A DNA stretch of 64,000 nt from NCBI GenBank assembly GCA_965230275.1, contig CBDDKO010000002.1, positions 3,162,001 through 3,226,000 on the forward strand. The letters are read 5' to 3'. Positions 50,537 to 59,405 of this stretch are shown here, piece after piece (the stretch's first letter is position 1; the number at the start of each line of letters is the position of its first letter). The stretch comes from JAJRRS01 sp965230275 (lineage in GTDB: Bacteria; Planctomycetota; Phycisphaerae; Phycisphaerales; Phycisphaeraceae). The position numbers and the translations under genes were made by a program. A model generated the notes under the pieces. It ran no database searches. It saw nothing but the letters and a program-made list of their open reading frames with translations, and was not told the origin of the DNA.

Positions 50537-51907
50537 ATGACCCACTCACCCACCATCCGCCCCCCGGTTGACCTGGATCACGAGGGCGATCTGAACACGT
50601 CATCCGCTGGCATGGCCGTCCGTAAGCAGCGCAGCGTCGAGGCCTTGCCCGTGCTGAAGCGTGATGATGCGTCGTTCCTCCATCAATGCCTGTCCACACC
50701 TTGCCTGGATGAAGTCATCGCCGCCGACGGGATCAAGCTACACACGCGCTCCGGCATGACGCTGATGGACTTCCATGGCAACGGCGTGCACAACGTCGGC
50801 TTCGGGCACGACCGGGTCGTCGCAGCTGTTAAGAAACAACTCGACACACTGCCGTACTGTACCCGGCGTTTTACCCACGAATTGGCGACCCGACTTGCAG
50901 AACGGCTCGGGCAGACCACCGGTGGGCGGCTAACCAAGGCGCTGTTCGCCCCCGGCGGTACACTCGCCATCGGCATCGCGCTGAAACTGGCGCGCGTCGC
51001 CACAGGTAAGTCAAGCATCGTCACGATGCAAGGCTCGTTCCACGGCGCTTCCATGGACGTCGCGTCGCTCGGCGGCCAGGACCTGTTCCTTCAGGATGTC
51101 GGCCCGATGTTGCAACCGACATGCCTTGCGCCCGCGCCAACGCACAGCGAGCCCGGTGCCGGGTTCGATCCGGCCACCGATCCGACGTTGGTCGCGATCC
51201 GTGAGCATCTCGAGCAAGGCGACGTCGCTGCGGTCCTGAGTGAGCCGATCCGATGGGCCACTGCCGAGGTCCCACATCCTGGTTTCTGGACGCACGTGCG
51301 GCAGCTTTGCGACCAACACGGGGCGCTGCTTATCTTCGACGAAGTGGGCAGCGGCCTTGGCCGAACCGGACGGATGTACGCCTACCAGCACTTCGATGTT
51401 CAGCCCGATATGATCTGTCTCGGCAAGTCACTAGGCGGTGCGGTAGTCCCGATGGCGGCAGTGCTCGCCAGGCCCGAACTCGATGTCGCCGGCCACCTCG
51501 CACTCGGCCATTACACGCACGAGAAAAGCCCCATCGGCTGTGCCGCGGCATTGGCGACGTTGGATGTGATCGAAGATGAGATGCTGATTGACCAGTCTCG
51601 CCTCCTAGGCGCGTTGAGTCTGGAATGGCTGCGCGACCTCGCCCTGAGTCATGGCTTCATCAAGCAGGTGCGCGGTGTCGGCCTGCTTATGGCGATGGAT
51701 ATACAGGCCAAGCCGACTTCCGCAACCAGTGACTTGGCCAATCGCATTATGTACCGCTGCATGGAGACCGGCCTGAACTTTAAGGTCACCGCTGGAAAAA
51801 CACTCACTCTTACCCCGCCGTTGATCATTAATGAATCTCAACTGCGCGACGCCGTCGATCTGCTGTTGCTGGCAATCCACCAATGTGCCCGGCTTACACC
51901 CACCTGA
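50537..51907 (+). CDS. Class III PLP-dependent aminotransferase/lyase (PbfA-like)
   Basis: 456 residues. Class III fold: substrate/PLP motifs MDFHGNGVHNVGFGH (N-terminus), APGGTLAIGIALKLAR (phosphate-binding loop), FDEVGSGLGRTGRMYAYQHF (PLP-stacking Asp) and the PLP Lys in CLGKSLGGAVVP. In a phosphonate region the nearest functional match I can propose is (R)-1-hydroxy-2-aminoethylphosphonate ammonia-lyase (PbfA), a class III enzyme producing phosphonoacetaldehyde and ammonia. That assignment is inference; ordinary omega-transaminase activity is the main alternative. It lies 12 bp after the pseudopilin gene and 50 bp before a metallophosphoesterase, in one direction. Confidence 0.85.
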   Translation: MTHSPTIRPPVDLDHEGDLNTSSAGMAVRKQRSVEALPVLKRDDASFLHQCLSTPCLDEVIAADGIKLHTRSGMTLMDFHGNGVHNVGFGHDRVVAAVKKQLDTLPYCTRRFTHELATRLAERLGQTTGGRLTKALFAPGGTLAIGIALKLARVATGKSSIVTMQGSFHGASMDVASLGGQDLFLQDVGPMLQPTCLAPAPTHSEPGAGFDPATDPTLVAIREHLEQGDVAAVLSEPIRWATAEVPHPGFWTHVRQLCDQHGALLIFDEVGSGLGRTGRMYAYQHFDVQPDMICLGKSLGGAVVPMAAVLARPELDVAGHLALGHYTHEKSPIGCAAALATLDVIEDEMLIDQSRLLGALSLEWLRDLALSHGFIKQVRGVGLLMAMDIQAKPTSATSDLANRIMYRCMETGLNFKVTAGKTLTLTPPLIINESQLRDAVDLLLLAIHQCARLTPT

Positions 51908-51957
51908 CCCGGCGGCAGACAAACACGATCAGGACACGCCCTCGATAGGACATACCG

Positions 51958-53919
51958 ATGAATCGGCAAACTACATGCTGTTGGTCTATCACAATGTTAC
52001 ACACCATCCTCGGCATCGCTTGCACGATAGTGCTCTCGCTGTCCGCGCCGCTACAGGCCGAGGGCGATGCATCCGATCACCTGATCGTTAAGCCGTACCT
52101 ACAAGGCGCGACCATGCACGAGATCGTTGTGCTCTGGCGTACTGCCGACCCGGCGACGACCCGCCTTGAATACGGCCTAGCGCAACTCGATGCCGATGAA
52201 CCCAACCTCGATCAAGCGACCGAGTTGGATGGCACACGCACCATGCACGAGGTACGACTGCAAGGCCTCGAGCCCGGCAGTGTCTACCTCTATCGTGTCG
52301 TCAGCACGTTCTCCTCCGGCGATGTCTATCAAAGCGAAGTTTACACCTTCGAGACCGCGCCGAACGATCCCAACACGCCGATCGCTTTTGCGGTGTTCTC
52401 AGACACACAGGACAACCCCAAGGTCTGGGGCCACATCGCCGAACAGGCTTGGCGTGAGCGGCCCGACTTCGCCATCCACGCCGGCGACATCGTCGGCACC
52501 GGTTCGGACGACCGCCACTGGACCCACGACTTCCTCGCGCCGGGCCAGAAGTTCATGGCCCGCTTCCCGATCTATACCGCCCTGGGCAACCACGAGGGCG
52601 ATGCCGAGAACTACTACCGCTACATGGCCAACCCCGAGCCCGAGTACTTCTACAAGATGGACTACGGTAACGCCCGCTTCTTCTTCATCGACACCAACCG
52701 CGAAGTCACCGAAGACTCGCCGCAGTATTACTGGCTCGAGTCGCAGCTATCCACTTCGACCGCCCGGTGGAACTTCGTCGTCCACCATCACCCGGTCTAC
52801 AGCTCAGATGAGACCGACTATGGAGACGCATATATCGGCTTACACTACCAGGGCGATCTCGACATTCGCCACATGCGCAAGCTCTACGAAAAGTTCGGCG
52901 TTGATGTCGTGTTTTATGGCCACATCCACGACTACGAACGCACTTGGCCGGTGCGCGGCGACCAACTTGATCACGAGAACGGGACCGTGTATGTGCAGGT
53001 CGGCGGCTGCGGGGGTTCGCTTGAGGACTTCGCGCCGTATCGTTCCTGGTTCACCGCCAAGGTGTTCCGGGGCCACTTCTTCGCCATGACCACAATCGCC
53101 GGTGATATCTTGAACTTCCGCGTGATCGATGTGGATGGCCGGCGAATCGATGAGTTTACGATAGACAAGCGCAACAAGCCCAGCCGCGAAGCGTTTCTCG
53201 CCAAGTCGATGCCCGCTCGGCCTGTGTTCTCGCCGCGTCCGACCGCGTTCAAGGACCAGATCGACATCACCCTCGCAGCCGCCAGGCCGGACCAAGTGAT
53301 CCGCTATACCCTTGACGGCATGTCGCCAACAGAAGACTCGCCGATCTATGACTCGCCGATCACACTGACGGATGACGCGACGATCATCGCTGCCGCCTTC
53401 GATGGCCAGGGCCAACGTAGCGCGGACAATCAAAGCGATTATCGCAAGCTCAAGTCCGTGGCCTCGGTGTCGGTCGATCACATTGAGCACGGGCTCGAAT
53501 ACACATACTACGAGGGCCGGTGGAGGATGCTCCCGGACTTCGGCCAGCTGCAAGCCATTCGTAGCGGCGTGGTGGAGCGCCCGGGCATCGAATCGATCAA
53601 GCCGCGCGACGACCACTGGGCGGTCGTCTTCAACGGATACATCAAACTTGACGAAGCCGGCGTCTACGAGTTCGAAGTGACCTCTGATGATGGCTCACGC
53701 ATGTACATCCACGATCTGGAACTGGTCAACAACGACGGCTCGCATTCACCGCGCGTCCGCAGTGGCCAGGTCGCGTTGGACGTCGGCTACCACCCGATCC
53801 GCATCGAGTACTTCGAAGACTACATGGGCGAGGTACTCAGTCTCCGCTGGCGTCGGCCCGGCGAGGACTTTCCTACGTCCACACCGTCATCCGTGTTCTA
53901 CCACACGGTCGGGAACTGA
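51958..53919 (+). CDS. Exported multidomain metallophosphoesterase (PAP-N, calcineurin-like, CHB_HEX, PA14)
   Basis: 653 residues; ATG 51958 with SD TAGGA; Met13 (51994) is an alternative. Signal peptide to about LSAPLQA. Purple-acid-phosphatase-type FnIII N-domain at about 45-140, then a calcineurin-like phosphoesterase core with AVFSDTQD, HAGDIVG, GNHEGD, HHHP and GHIHDYERT, i.e. a complete dinuclear metal set. A chitobiase/hexosaminidase C-terminal-like module (VIRYTLDGMSPTEDSPIY, about 440-470) and a PA14-type module (YYEGRWRMLPDF to the end) are probably carbohydrate- or surface-binding. Likely an extracellular phosphatase releasing Pi from glycan-bound or other phosphoesters. 50 bp after the PLP gene. 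Confidence 0.88.
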   Translation: MNRQTTCCWSITMLHTILGIACTIVLSLSAPLQAEGDASDHLIVKPYLQGATMHEIVVLWRTADPATTRLEYGLAQLDADEPNLDQATELDGTRTMHEVRLQGLEPGSVYLYRVVSTFSSGDVYQSEVYTFETAPNDPNTPIAFAVFSDTQDNPKVWGHIAEQAWRERPDFAIHAGDIVGTGSDDRHWTHDFLAPGQKFMARFPIYTALGNHEGDAENYYRYMANPEPEYFYKMDYGNARFFFIDTNREVTEDSPQYYWLESQLSTSTARWNFVVHHHPVYSSDETDYGDAYIGLHYQGDLDIRHMRKLYEKFGVDVVFYGHIHDYERTWPVRGDQLDHENGTVYVQVGGCGGSLEDFAPYRSWFTAKVFRGHFFAMTTIAGDILNFRVIDVDGRRIDEFTIDKRNKPSREAFLAKSMPARPVFSPRPTAFKDQIDITLAAARPDQVIRYTLDGMSPTEDSPIYDSPITLTDDATIIAAAFDGQGQRSADNQSDYRKLKSVASVSVDHIEHGLEYTYYEGRWRMLPDFGQLQAIRSGVVERPGIESIKPRDDHWAVVFNGYIKLDEAGVYEFEVTSDDGSRMYIHDLELVNNDGSHSPRVRSGQVALDVGYHPIRIEYFEDYMGEVLSLRWRRPGEDFPTSTPSSVFYHTVGN

Positions 53920-53968
53920 TCATCGACCGTGGTATCATCCTGCTGCTTGAACCCATAGGAGTGCGTAT

Positions 53969-55831
53969 ATGTTGAAGCAATATCTCGTTGGCCTGATGCT
54001 GACGATCCTCGTGTGCATGATCGCCCCGGCCGCCGCGCATACCGGGCCGGCCGGAGACGATGGCCGCGTGCTTGATGTGATCCTGGTCCCCGACTATCAA
54101 TTGCCCGAGCGCGCGGCTAACGAAACCCGCCCCTGGCCTCGCCCCAAGCTCACAGACGCGGCGTGGCTGAGCTTCGAGACTGACCCGCTCTTGTTGTTTG
54201 GTCAGGCCCCGACCGAACGCATGACATCGTTCGAGACGGCGCACGAGCTCGACGGCGACTTCACCGCCGAATTGTGGTTGTGCGATCATGTCAACCGCGA
54301 TGTCGGCGTGGTGTTGCGACTGATCAACCAGGCGGGCGAGGCGGAGGAAGTCGCACTGAGCTACTGGGATGATGAGGTTCGGCTCGGTTCGCCCGGCGGC
54401 GTGACCGTATCCGGGGAGTTTGGCCGAAAGCATAAGTTCAAGAAGTACTGGCTGCACGTCGCGGTGGTGCGCAGTGGCGAAGTGCTCAGACTCGTTGTCA
54501 ACGGCGAAGAGGTCGGGCAACTGCGTGGCCATGCCAAAACGATCGACCACGTCGAACTCGCTTCATACATGCACAACGAGCCCTACATGCAGACGGCCAA
54601 CCTGGTCAACGCTCTGCGCGTCACCGAACGAGTCCTGAGCAAGGCCGAACTCACGGAGCACATCGACCGCCTCAAGAGTCGGGTCGAGCGCGGTGCCCTG
54701 ATGGAGCGCTTTCACTTCAACGCTGGCCCGGCCCTGCAATACCCGACCAAGACCACGCTTGGCATCCTGTGGGAAACCGACCGACCCGCCGCCGCCACCA
54801 TCCGATACGGGCGCACAGCCGATCTTGAGTATTCGATCGATCTGCCATTATCCAAACAGCTCATTCGTGAAGTCACGCTCAATGACCTTGAGCCTGACAC
54901 GCCTTACTTCTACGAAGTGACCGCCACGTCATCGGTCGGCGAAGCGATCAGCACTGGCATTCTGACTGCGCGCACCGCTGTCAAGTCGGGCCAGCCGTTT
55001 GTCTTCGGCATCATCGGGGACACTGAATCACGCCCGCATATCAACGCCCAACTTGCTGAGGCGCTCTGGCGTGAGCGCGTTGACTTCGTTCTGAATGCCG
55101 GCGACCTGACCGACGGCGGGAAAGAGCCCAATAAGTTCCAGTGGAACATGGAGTACTTCGTGGGGATGGGCTCGTTGTTGGCGCGCGTCCCGACGCTGCC
55201 CGTACCCGGTAATGGCGAGGGCGACCTGTACTGGTACAACCGCTACCACTCGCTGCCAAAGCCCGAGGGCTACTACACTATCACCTATGGCGACGTGCAG
55301 CTATTCATGCTTGACAGCAACCAGGCCAAGACCGACTTCGCGCCAGGCGGAGAGCAATACCAATGGCTTAAACGTGAACTCGCCAAATCCAAGGCCAAGT
55401 GGAAAATCGCCATGCACCACCACCCCACGTGGACTTCCGAGCAGGATGACTACGGTGATACCTGGGAGGGCCCCAGCGAGATGGGCGATCAACGCGTCCG
55501 CCAGATCATAGAACTCTACGAACAGGGCGGCATCGACGTGGTGATCTACGGCCACCTACATGCCTACCAACGCTCCTTCCCCGTGCAAGGCACGAAGACC
55601 GCAGATGAAGGCAGCGGCATCGTATACCTCCAGGTCGGTGGTGCCGGCGGCAACCTCGCCGACTTCGCCCCGACACGTAACTGGTTCCAGGCCAAGTCCT
55701 TCCCCGGCGTGCATCATTATGTCACCGCCGAAGTGCGCGGCGACCGCATCGAGTTCCGCATGTTCGACGTTGACGGCCGGATGCGCGACAGCTTCTTTGT
55801 TGATAAACGTGTTGGAAGACATGCCCGGTAG
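53969..55831 (+). CDS. Exported LamG-metallophosphoesterase with altered GNH motif
   Basis: 620 residues with signal peptide (LVGLMLTILVCMIAPAAAHT). A LamG-like jelly roll fills about 60-245 (AELWLCDHVNRDVGVVLRL, WLHVAVVRSG, NALRVTERVLSKAEL), then a PAP-type FnIII domain (LGILWETDRPAAATIRYG) and a calcineurin-like core with GIIGDTES, NAGDLTDGG, PVPGNGEGD, HHHPTW and GHLHAYQRS. In the asparagine motif the usual GNH[DE] has become GNGE; the His that stabilises the leaving group is Gly, unlike the intact GNHE of the preceding paralogue. Activity is therefore uncertain. 50 bp after the previous gene; same predicted extracytoplasmic phosphate role. Confidence 0.88.
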   Translation: MLKQYLVGLMLTILVCMIAPAAAHTGPAGDDGRVLDVILVPDYQLPERAANETRPWPRPKLTDAAWLSFETDPLLLFGQAPTERMTSFETAHELDGDFTAELWLCDHVNRDVGVVLRLINQAGEAEEVALSYWDDEVRLGSPGGVTVSGEFGRKHKFKKYWLHVAVVRSGEVLRLVVNGEEVGQLRGHAKTIDHVELASYMHNEPYMQTANLVNALRVTERVLSKAELTEHIDRLKSRVERGALMERFHFNAGPALQYPTKTTLGILWETDRPAAATIRYGRTADLEYSIDLPLSKQLIREVTLNDLEPDTPYFYEVTATSSVGEAISTGILTARTAVKSGQPFVFGIIGDTESRPHINAQLAEALWRERVDFVLNAGDLTDGGKEPNKFQWNMEYFVGMGSLLARVPTLPVPGNGEGDLYWYNRYHSLPKPEGYYTITYGDVQLFMLDSNQAKTDFAPGGEQYQWLKRELAKSKAKWKIAMHHHPTWTSEQDDYGDTWEGPSEMGDQRVRQIIELYEQGGIDVVIYGHLHAYQRSFPVQGTKTADEGSGIVYLQVGGAGGNLADFAPTRNWFQAKSFPGVHHYVTAEVRGDRIEFRMFDVDGRMRDSFFVDKRVGRHAR

Positions 55832-56177
55832 TCGAATCGCCACCGACAAGATTGCCTTGATCGCCACGCTAATACAAGCTAGGACTCAGTACGTTAACCA
55901 GTATATAGAAGACCAACAACCGGCAGCGGTCTGAACCGACGTGAATGGTGCCTCTTCGCTACCGCCGGAGCCCGTCCCCATCCGTCGCCGAATTACACGC
56001 CGATAGAGCAGAGATATCGCGCTCCAGAAGAACGTCTTCTTCATGGTCACCTACGTCAGGAGCATCGGCGTACCAACTATCGCCGAAGATTTAGTCTCCA
56101 CCTCTAGAGCATCCTGAATCCACCCGTAGCGCGTACGGCGCATGATAGGTATTGCGCTGGCCGTGCCCTGTTGTTAG
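55832..56177. other. Intergenic region before the third IS end
   Basis: About 350 bp after the metallophosphoesterase stop. No ORF with recognisable protein content, no RNA gene, no clear terminator. It carries transcription convergence between the plus-strand phosphate genes and the minus-strand xylose operon. Confidence 0.6.
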
Positions 56178-56472
56178 GCTGAATCTGGTAGATGAATCCG
56201 ACCGACCCGATGACACATCACAAATCGTTTGCCGGAGCCTGCTGGGTGGGCTTCTCAAGCATTATGAGCGGCGAGCTGCCTGACCGCCCCTTCCCCGGCT
56301 CGCACATCCATATTGCAAGTTCACTCCGGAAGTTCTGTGTATCCGGGGAAGCTGCCGTCTTGCGCCGATGGCCCAATCCGTCATTTTATGGCCGTATTCC
56401 ATACGGAACGCGATCGGATTCTGGCTCAATCGGAGTACAAATCAGCGATGACAATCTATTTGTTCAGTGCGC
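56178..56472 (+). mobile_element. Diverged right end of the rve-type IS (copy 3)
   Basis: Reads LNLVDESDRPDDTSQIVCRS then LLGGLLKHYERRAA and a stop (56179-56283), the same transposase C-terminus as at 20060-20166. It then follows the same non-coding right end (ATCTATTTGTTCAGTGCG) with many substitutions. It ends about 8 bp before the stop codon of minus-strand xylA. Older than copies 1 and 2. Confidence 0.7.
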
Positions 56473-56479
56473 AAATCGC

Positions 56480-57814
56480 TCAGATAGCCTGGTTGATGAT
56501 CGCCTCGAACAGTTCCTGCTTACCGCTGGTCATCGGCGGCTCGCCGCAGTCGGCGCCGAGTTTGGCGAGGTCTTCAAGTGAAAGCTTGCCCGCCTCGTAG
56601 TCGGCTCCGCTGCCCGAGTCGAAGCTGGCGTAGCGTTGTTTACGCAATTCCAGGTACTTCGAGCAGGTTAAGACCTTGTCGGCGATAATTGTCGCCCGCG
56701 CGAAGTTATCCATGCCTGCGATGTGCGAGATGAACAGGTCTTCTAAATCGGTCGAGTTCCGCCGGGTCTTTGCGTCAAAGTTGATCCCGCCGCCCTGCAA
56801 ACCGCCTGCCTGCAACACGACCAGCATCGCCTGCGTTAATTCATACAGGTCGACCGGGAACTGGTCGGTGTCCCAGCCGTTCTGGTAATCGCCGCGGTTG
56901 GCGTCCATCGAACCGAGCATCCCGGCGTCGGCAGCGACCTGCAGATCGTGCTCGAAGGTATGGCCGGCCAAGGTCGCGTGATTCACCTCAATATTAAGCT
57001 TGAAGTCTTCGGCTAAACCATAATGACGCAGGAATCCGGCAACTGTCGCGCTATCAAAATCGTATTGGTGCTTGCTGGGTTCGCAGGGCTTAGGCTCAAT
57101 GAAGAAGTTGCCCTTGAACCCCTGCCCGCGCGCGTAATCCCGGGCCATGGTCAGGAAACGGGCGAGGTGATCCTGCTCACGCTTCATGTCGGTGTTCAGC
57201 AGCGACATGTAGCCTTCGCGTCCACCCCAGAAGACGTAGTTCTCACCGCCCAACGCGATCGTTGCGTCCAGCGCGCCCTTGAGCTGCGCCCCGGCGTAAG
57301 CCACGACCTTGAAGTCGGGATTGGTCGAGGCGCCGTTCATGTAGCGCGGGTTGCTGAACAGGTTGGCCGTACCCCACAGAAGCTTCACGCCCGACGCGGC
57401 CTGTTTCGTCTTGGCGTATTCCACGATCGCCGAGAGCCGACGTTGAGATTCCGCAAACGTCGGCCCCTCAGCCACGAGGTCGAAGTCGTGGAAGCAGTAA
57501 TACTCAACGCCCAGCTTGGTGATGAATTCAAACGCGGCGTCCATCTTGTGCTTCGCGGCCTGCACCGCATCGGCATCCCCGTCCCAGGGGAATACATGCG
57601 TGCCCGGCCCGAAAGGGTCCGCGCCCGTGCCGCAGAAGCTGTGCCAGTAGGCCACCGAAAACCGCATGTGATCCTTCAACGGCTTGCCCGCCACGACGAG
57701 GCCCGGGGCGTACCACTTGAACGCAAGCGGGTTGTCAGAATCTTTACCTTCGAACGGGATAGTACCGATACCCGGAAAGTATTCACGATCGCCTAAGATC
57801 ACAGGTTTCGACAT
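56480..57814 (-). CDS. xylA: Xylose isomerase
   Basis: 444 residues, the class II xylose isomerase length. Catalytic His and metal sites are visible: CFHDFDLVAEG (H101-type base), NFFIEPKPCEPSKHQYD (metal-binding Glu and catalytic Lys), EVNHATLAGHTFEHDL and MDANRGDYQNGWDTDQFP. Converts xylose to xylulose in the cytoplasm. Last gene of the xylan/xylose operon; the gene just upstream (57841-58473) is a deleted xylulokinase, so the next step depends on a kinase elsewhere. The ATG at 57814 matches the family start MSKPVILGDREYFPGI. Confidence 0.97.
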   Translation of the reverse strand: MSKPVILGDREYFPGIGTIPFEGKDSDNPLAFKWYAPGLVVAGKPLKDHMRFSVAYWHSFCGTGADPFGPGTHVFPWDGDADAVQAAKHKMDAAFEFITKLGVEYYCFHDFDLVAEGPTFAESQRRLSAIVEYAKTKQAASGVKLLWGTANLFSNPRYMNGASTNPDFKVVAYAGAQLKGALDATIALGGENYVFWGGREGYMSLLNTDMKREQDHLARFLTMARDYARGQGFKGNFFIEPKPCEPSKHQYDFDSATVAGFLRHYGLAEDFKLNIEVNHATLAGHTFEHDLQVAADAGMLGSMDANRGDYQNGWDTDQFPVDLYELTQAMLVVLQAGGLQGGGINFDAKTRRNSTDLEDLFISHIAGMDNFARATIIADKVLTCSKYLELRKQRYASFDSGSGADYEAGKLSLEDLAKLGADCGEPPMTSGKQELFEAIINQAI

Positions 57815-57840
57815 AGCGTCGGGCCTTTCACATTAATTAT

Positions 57841-58473
57841 TTATAGGTTATTTAACCAGTCGCGCCAGGCTTGGTATGCCTTGAGCATCTGATCGGTCTG
57901 ATTCGGATCGGGTTCAGTCCGGCCCACCAAGGGCAGTGTAGCAAATGCTTCTGAAGGTGTTGTGTAAACACCCGAGCCAATCCCCGCGCCTCTCGCCGCG
58001 CCGACCGAGCCGTCCGTGTCGTACAATTCGATCTGCGCACCGGTGACGTTAGCGAGCGTCTGTCGGAACAAATCAGACAGAAACATGTTCGCCTTTCCTG
58101 CACGGATGATGGTCGGGTCCACACCGGTTTCCTGCATCACCTCGATGACATATTGAAACGAATACACAATCCCCTCCTGCACCGCGCGGCACAGGTGGCC
58201 GATCCCGTGGCTGTTGAAACTCACGCCGCGCAGCTGCGCGCCCGGGTCGGTGTTGCTCAGCATGCGCTCCGCGCAATTGCCGAACGGCAGGAAAGCCGCA
58301 CCGTCACAACCGATCGGCACTTCTGCGGCCGCGTCATTCATGTGTTGGTAATCAATCTTACCCCCGAGGGTACGCTTGAGCCAGGCGTTCGCACTGCCGG
58401 CACCGTTGATGCATAGCAGCAGACTCGCTTTCACCGATGAGCTACCGATATCAATACCAAACAAGTAGGCCAT
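57841..58473 (-). pseudogene. xylB: Xylulokinase with a large in-frame internal deletion
   Basis: 210 residues instead of about 500. The first 19 residues (YLFGIDIGSSSVKASLL) are the normal phosphate-1 motif of FGGY kinases. The sequence then jumps to LCINGAGSANAWLKRTLGG and the last C-terminal third (PIGCDGAAFLPFGNCAERML, RAGKANMFLSDLFRQTLANV, YDTDGSVGAARGAGIGSG). About 290 residues are gone, including the central substrate-binding and catalytic Asp region, yet the reading frame is kept. It cannot be a working sugar kinase; expression as a small protein is possible. It lies 26 bp upstream of xylA and downstream of the two permease genes. Confidence 0.85.
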
Positions 58474-58526
58474 AAGTTAGGTGGTCCGAATCAGTTCAAA
58501 ATCGAGACAAACGGCATACTTTGAAT

Positions 58527-59402
58527 TCACCCCTTGACCGCTCCCGCCGTCAGTCCCGACAAAAACTCCCTCTGCAACAGCAGGAACAATGCCAGCACTG
58601 GCAGGATCGAGATTACAGTCCCGGCCATGATCAGACCGTAGTCGATGCCGTACACGCCCCTTAACTGGTTGATCGCCACTGCCAGCGGCATCTTTTCCGG
58701 GGTCTGGAGCACGATCTGTGCCCCAATGAAGTTGTTCCAGCAGCCTAAAAACGTTAGCAAAAGAAAAGCTCCCATCATCGGACGCACAAGAGGAAGGACA
58801 AAAAGAAAGAAGATCTTGATTTCACCGCAGCCGTCGATCCGTGCAGATTCGAGCATTTCGTTGGGGACAGCGTTGACAGTCGCTTGCCGGAACAGGTACA
58901 CCCCGAACGCCGGCGCAAGTCCCGGGATAATCAGCCCCGCGTAGCTGTCCAACATCCCGAACCGGTATAGAAGCTGGTAGTTTGGTGCCAGCAACAACGC
59001 ACCGGGCACGACCAGTGCCGCTAGTACAAGTTTCGTGATGCTGTCACGACCCCGGAACCGATACTTTGCTAGCGCATAGCCACTGGTTGCTGAGAACAGC
59101 GTAGCCAGCACCCCGCTAACCGATGCGTAGAACGTCGAGTTCAGGGCTGCACGCAGAAAACCTTCCTCCTGAAATAGCCGAACGTAGTGATCGAAGCTCA
59201 TCCGGTCCCAAGCCACGCCGAACCATCCATCGCCCCTCGGCAGGAACAGGTCGTCGAAGAAGATATCTGTTGGCTTTAATGAGGCGCATAGCAGGTACGC
59301 GAATGGGATAAGCGTGATCAGCGAGCAAAACGTCAAGACTGTGTACAGCATGACATACAGCGTGACCCCCCCTAGTTTGAACTTGTGTGCTCTGTCCGCC
59401 AT
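58527..59402 (-). CDS. Sugar ABC transporter permease, MalG-type
   Basis: 291 residues, six hydrophobic segments. MalG-family features: CASLKPTDIFFDDLF near the N-terminus and the EAA-type loop NAVPNEMLESARIDGCGEIKIFFLFVLPL (about 178-206). N-terminus is cytoplasmic (MADRAHKFKLGG). Carbohydrate-import channel with the MalF-type partner, whose gene ends 3 bp upstream. No ATPase gene is in the cluster, so a shared MsmK/UgpC-type ATPase is expected elsewhere. Likely substrate: xylose or xylo-oligosaccharides, from context. Confidence 0.9.
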   Translation of the reverse strand: MADRAHKFKLGGVTLYVMLYTVLTFCSLITLIPFAYLLCASLKPTDIFFDDLFLPRGDGWFGVAWDRMSFDHYVRLFQEEGFLRAALNSTFYASVSGVLATLFSATSGYALAKYRFRGRDSITKLVLAALVVPGALLLAPNYQLLYRFGMLDSYAGLIIPGLAPAFGVYLFRQATVNAVPNEMLESARIDGCGEIKIFFLFVLPLVRPMMGAFLLLTFLGCWNNFIGAQIVLQTPEKMPLAVAINQLRGVYGIDYGLIMAGTVISILPVLALFLLLQREFLSGLTAGAVKG

Positions 59403-59405
59403 GCC

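Noticed and set aside
52840..53616. 258-codon minus-strand open frame inside the first metallophosphoesterase gene
   Set aside because: Antisense to five recognisable motifs on the plus strand; no domain of its own.
57023..57796. 257-codon plus-strand open frame opposite xylA
   Set aside because: Fully antisense to xylose isomerase with all catalytic motifs; shadow frame.
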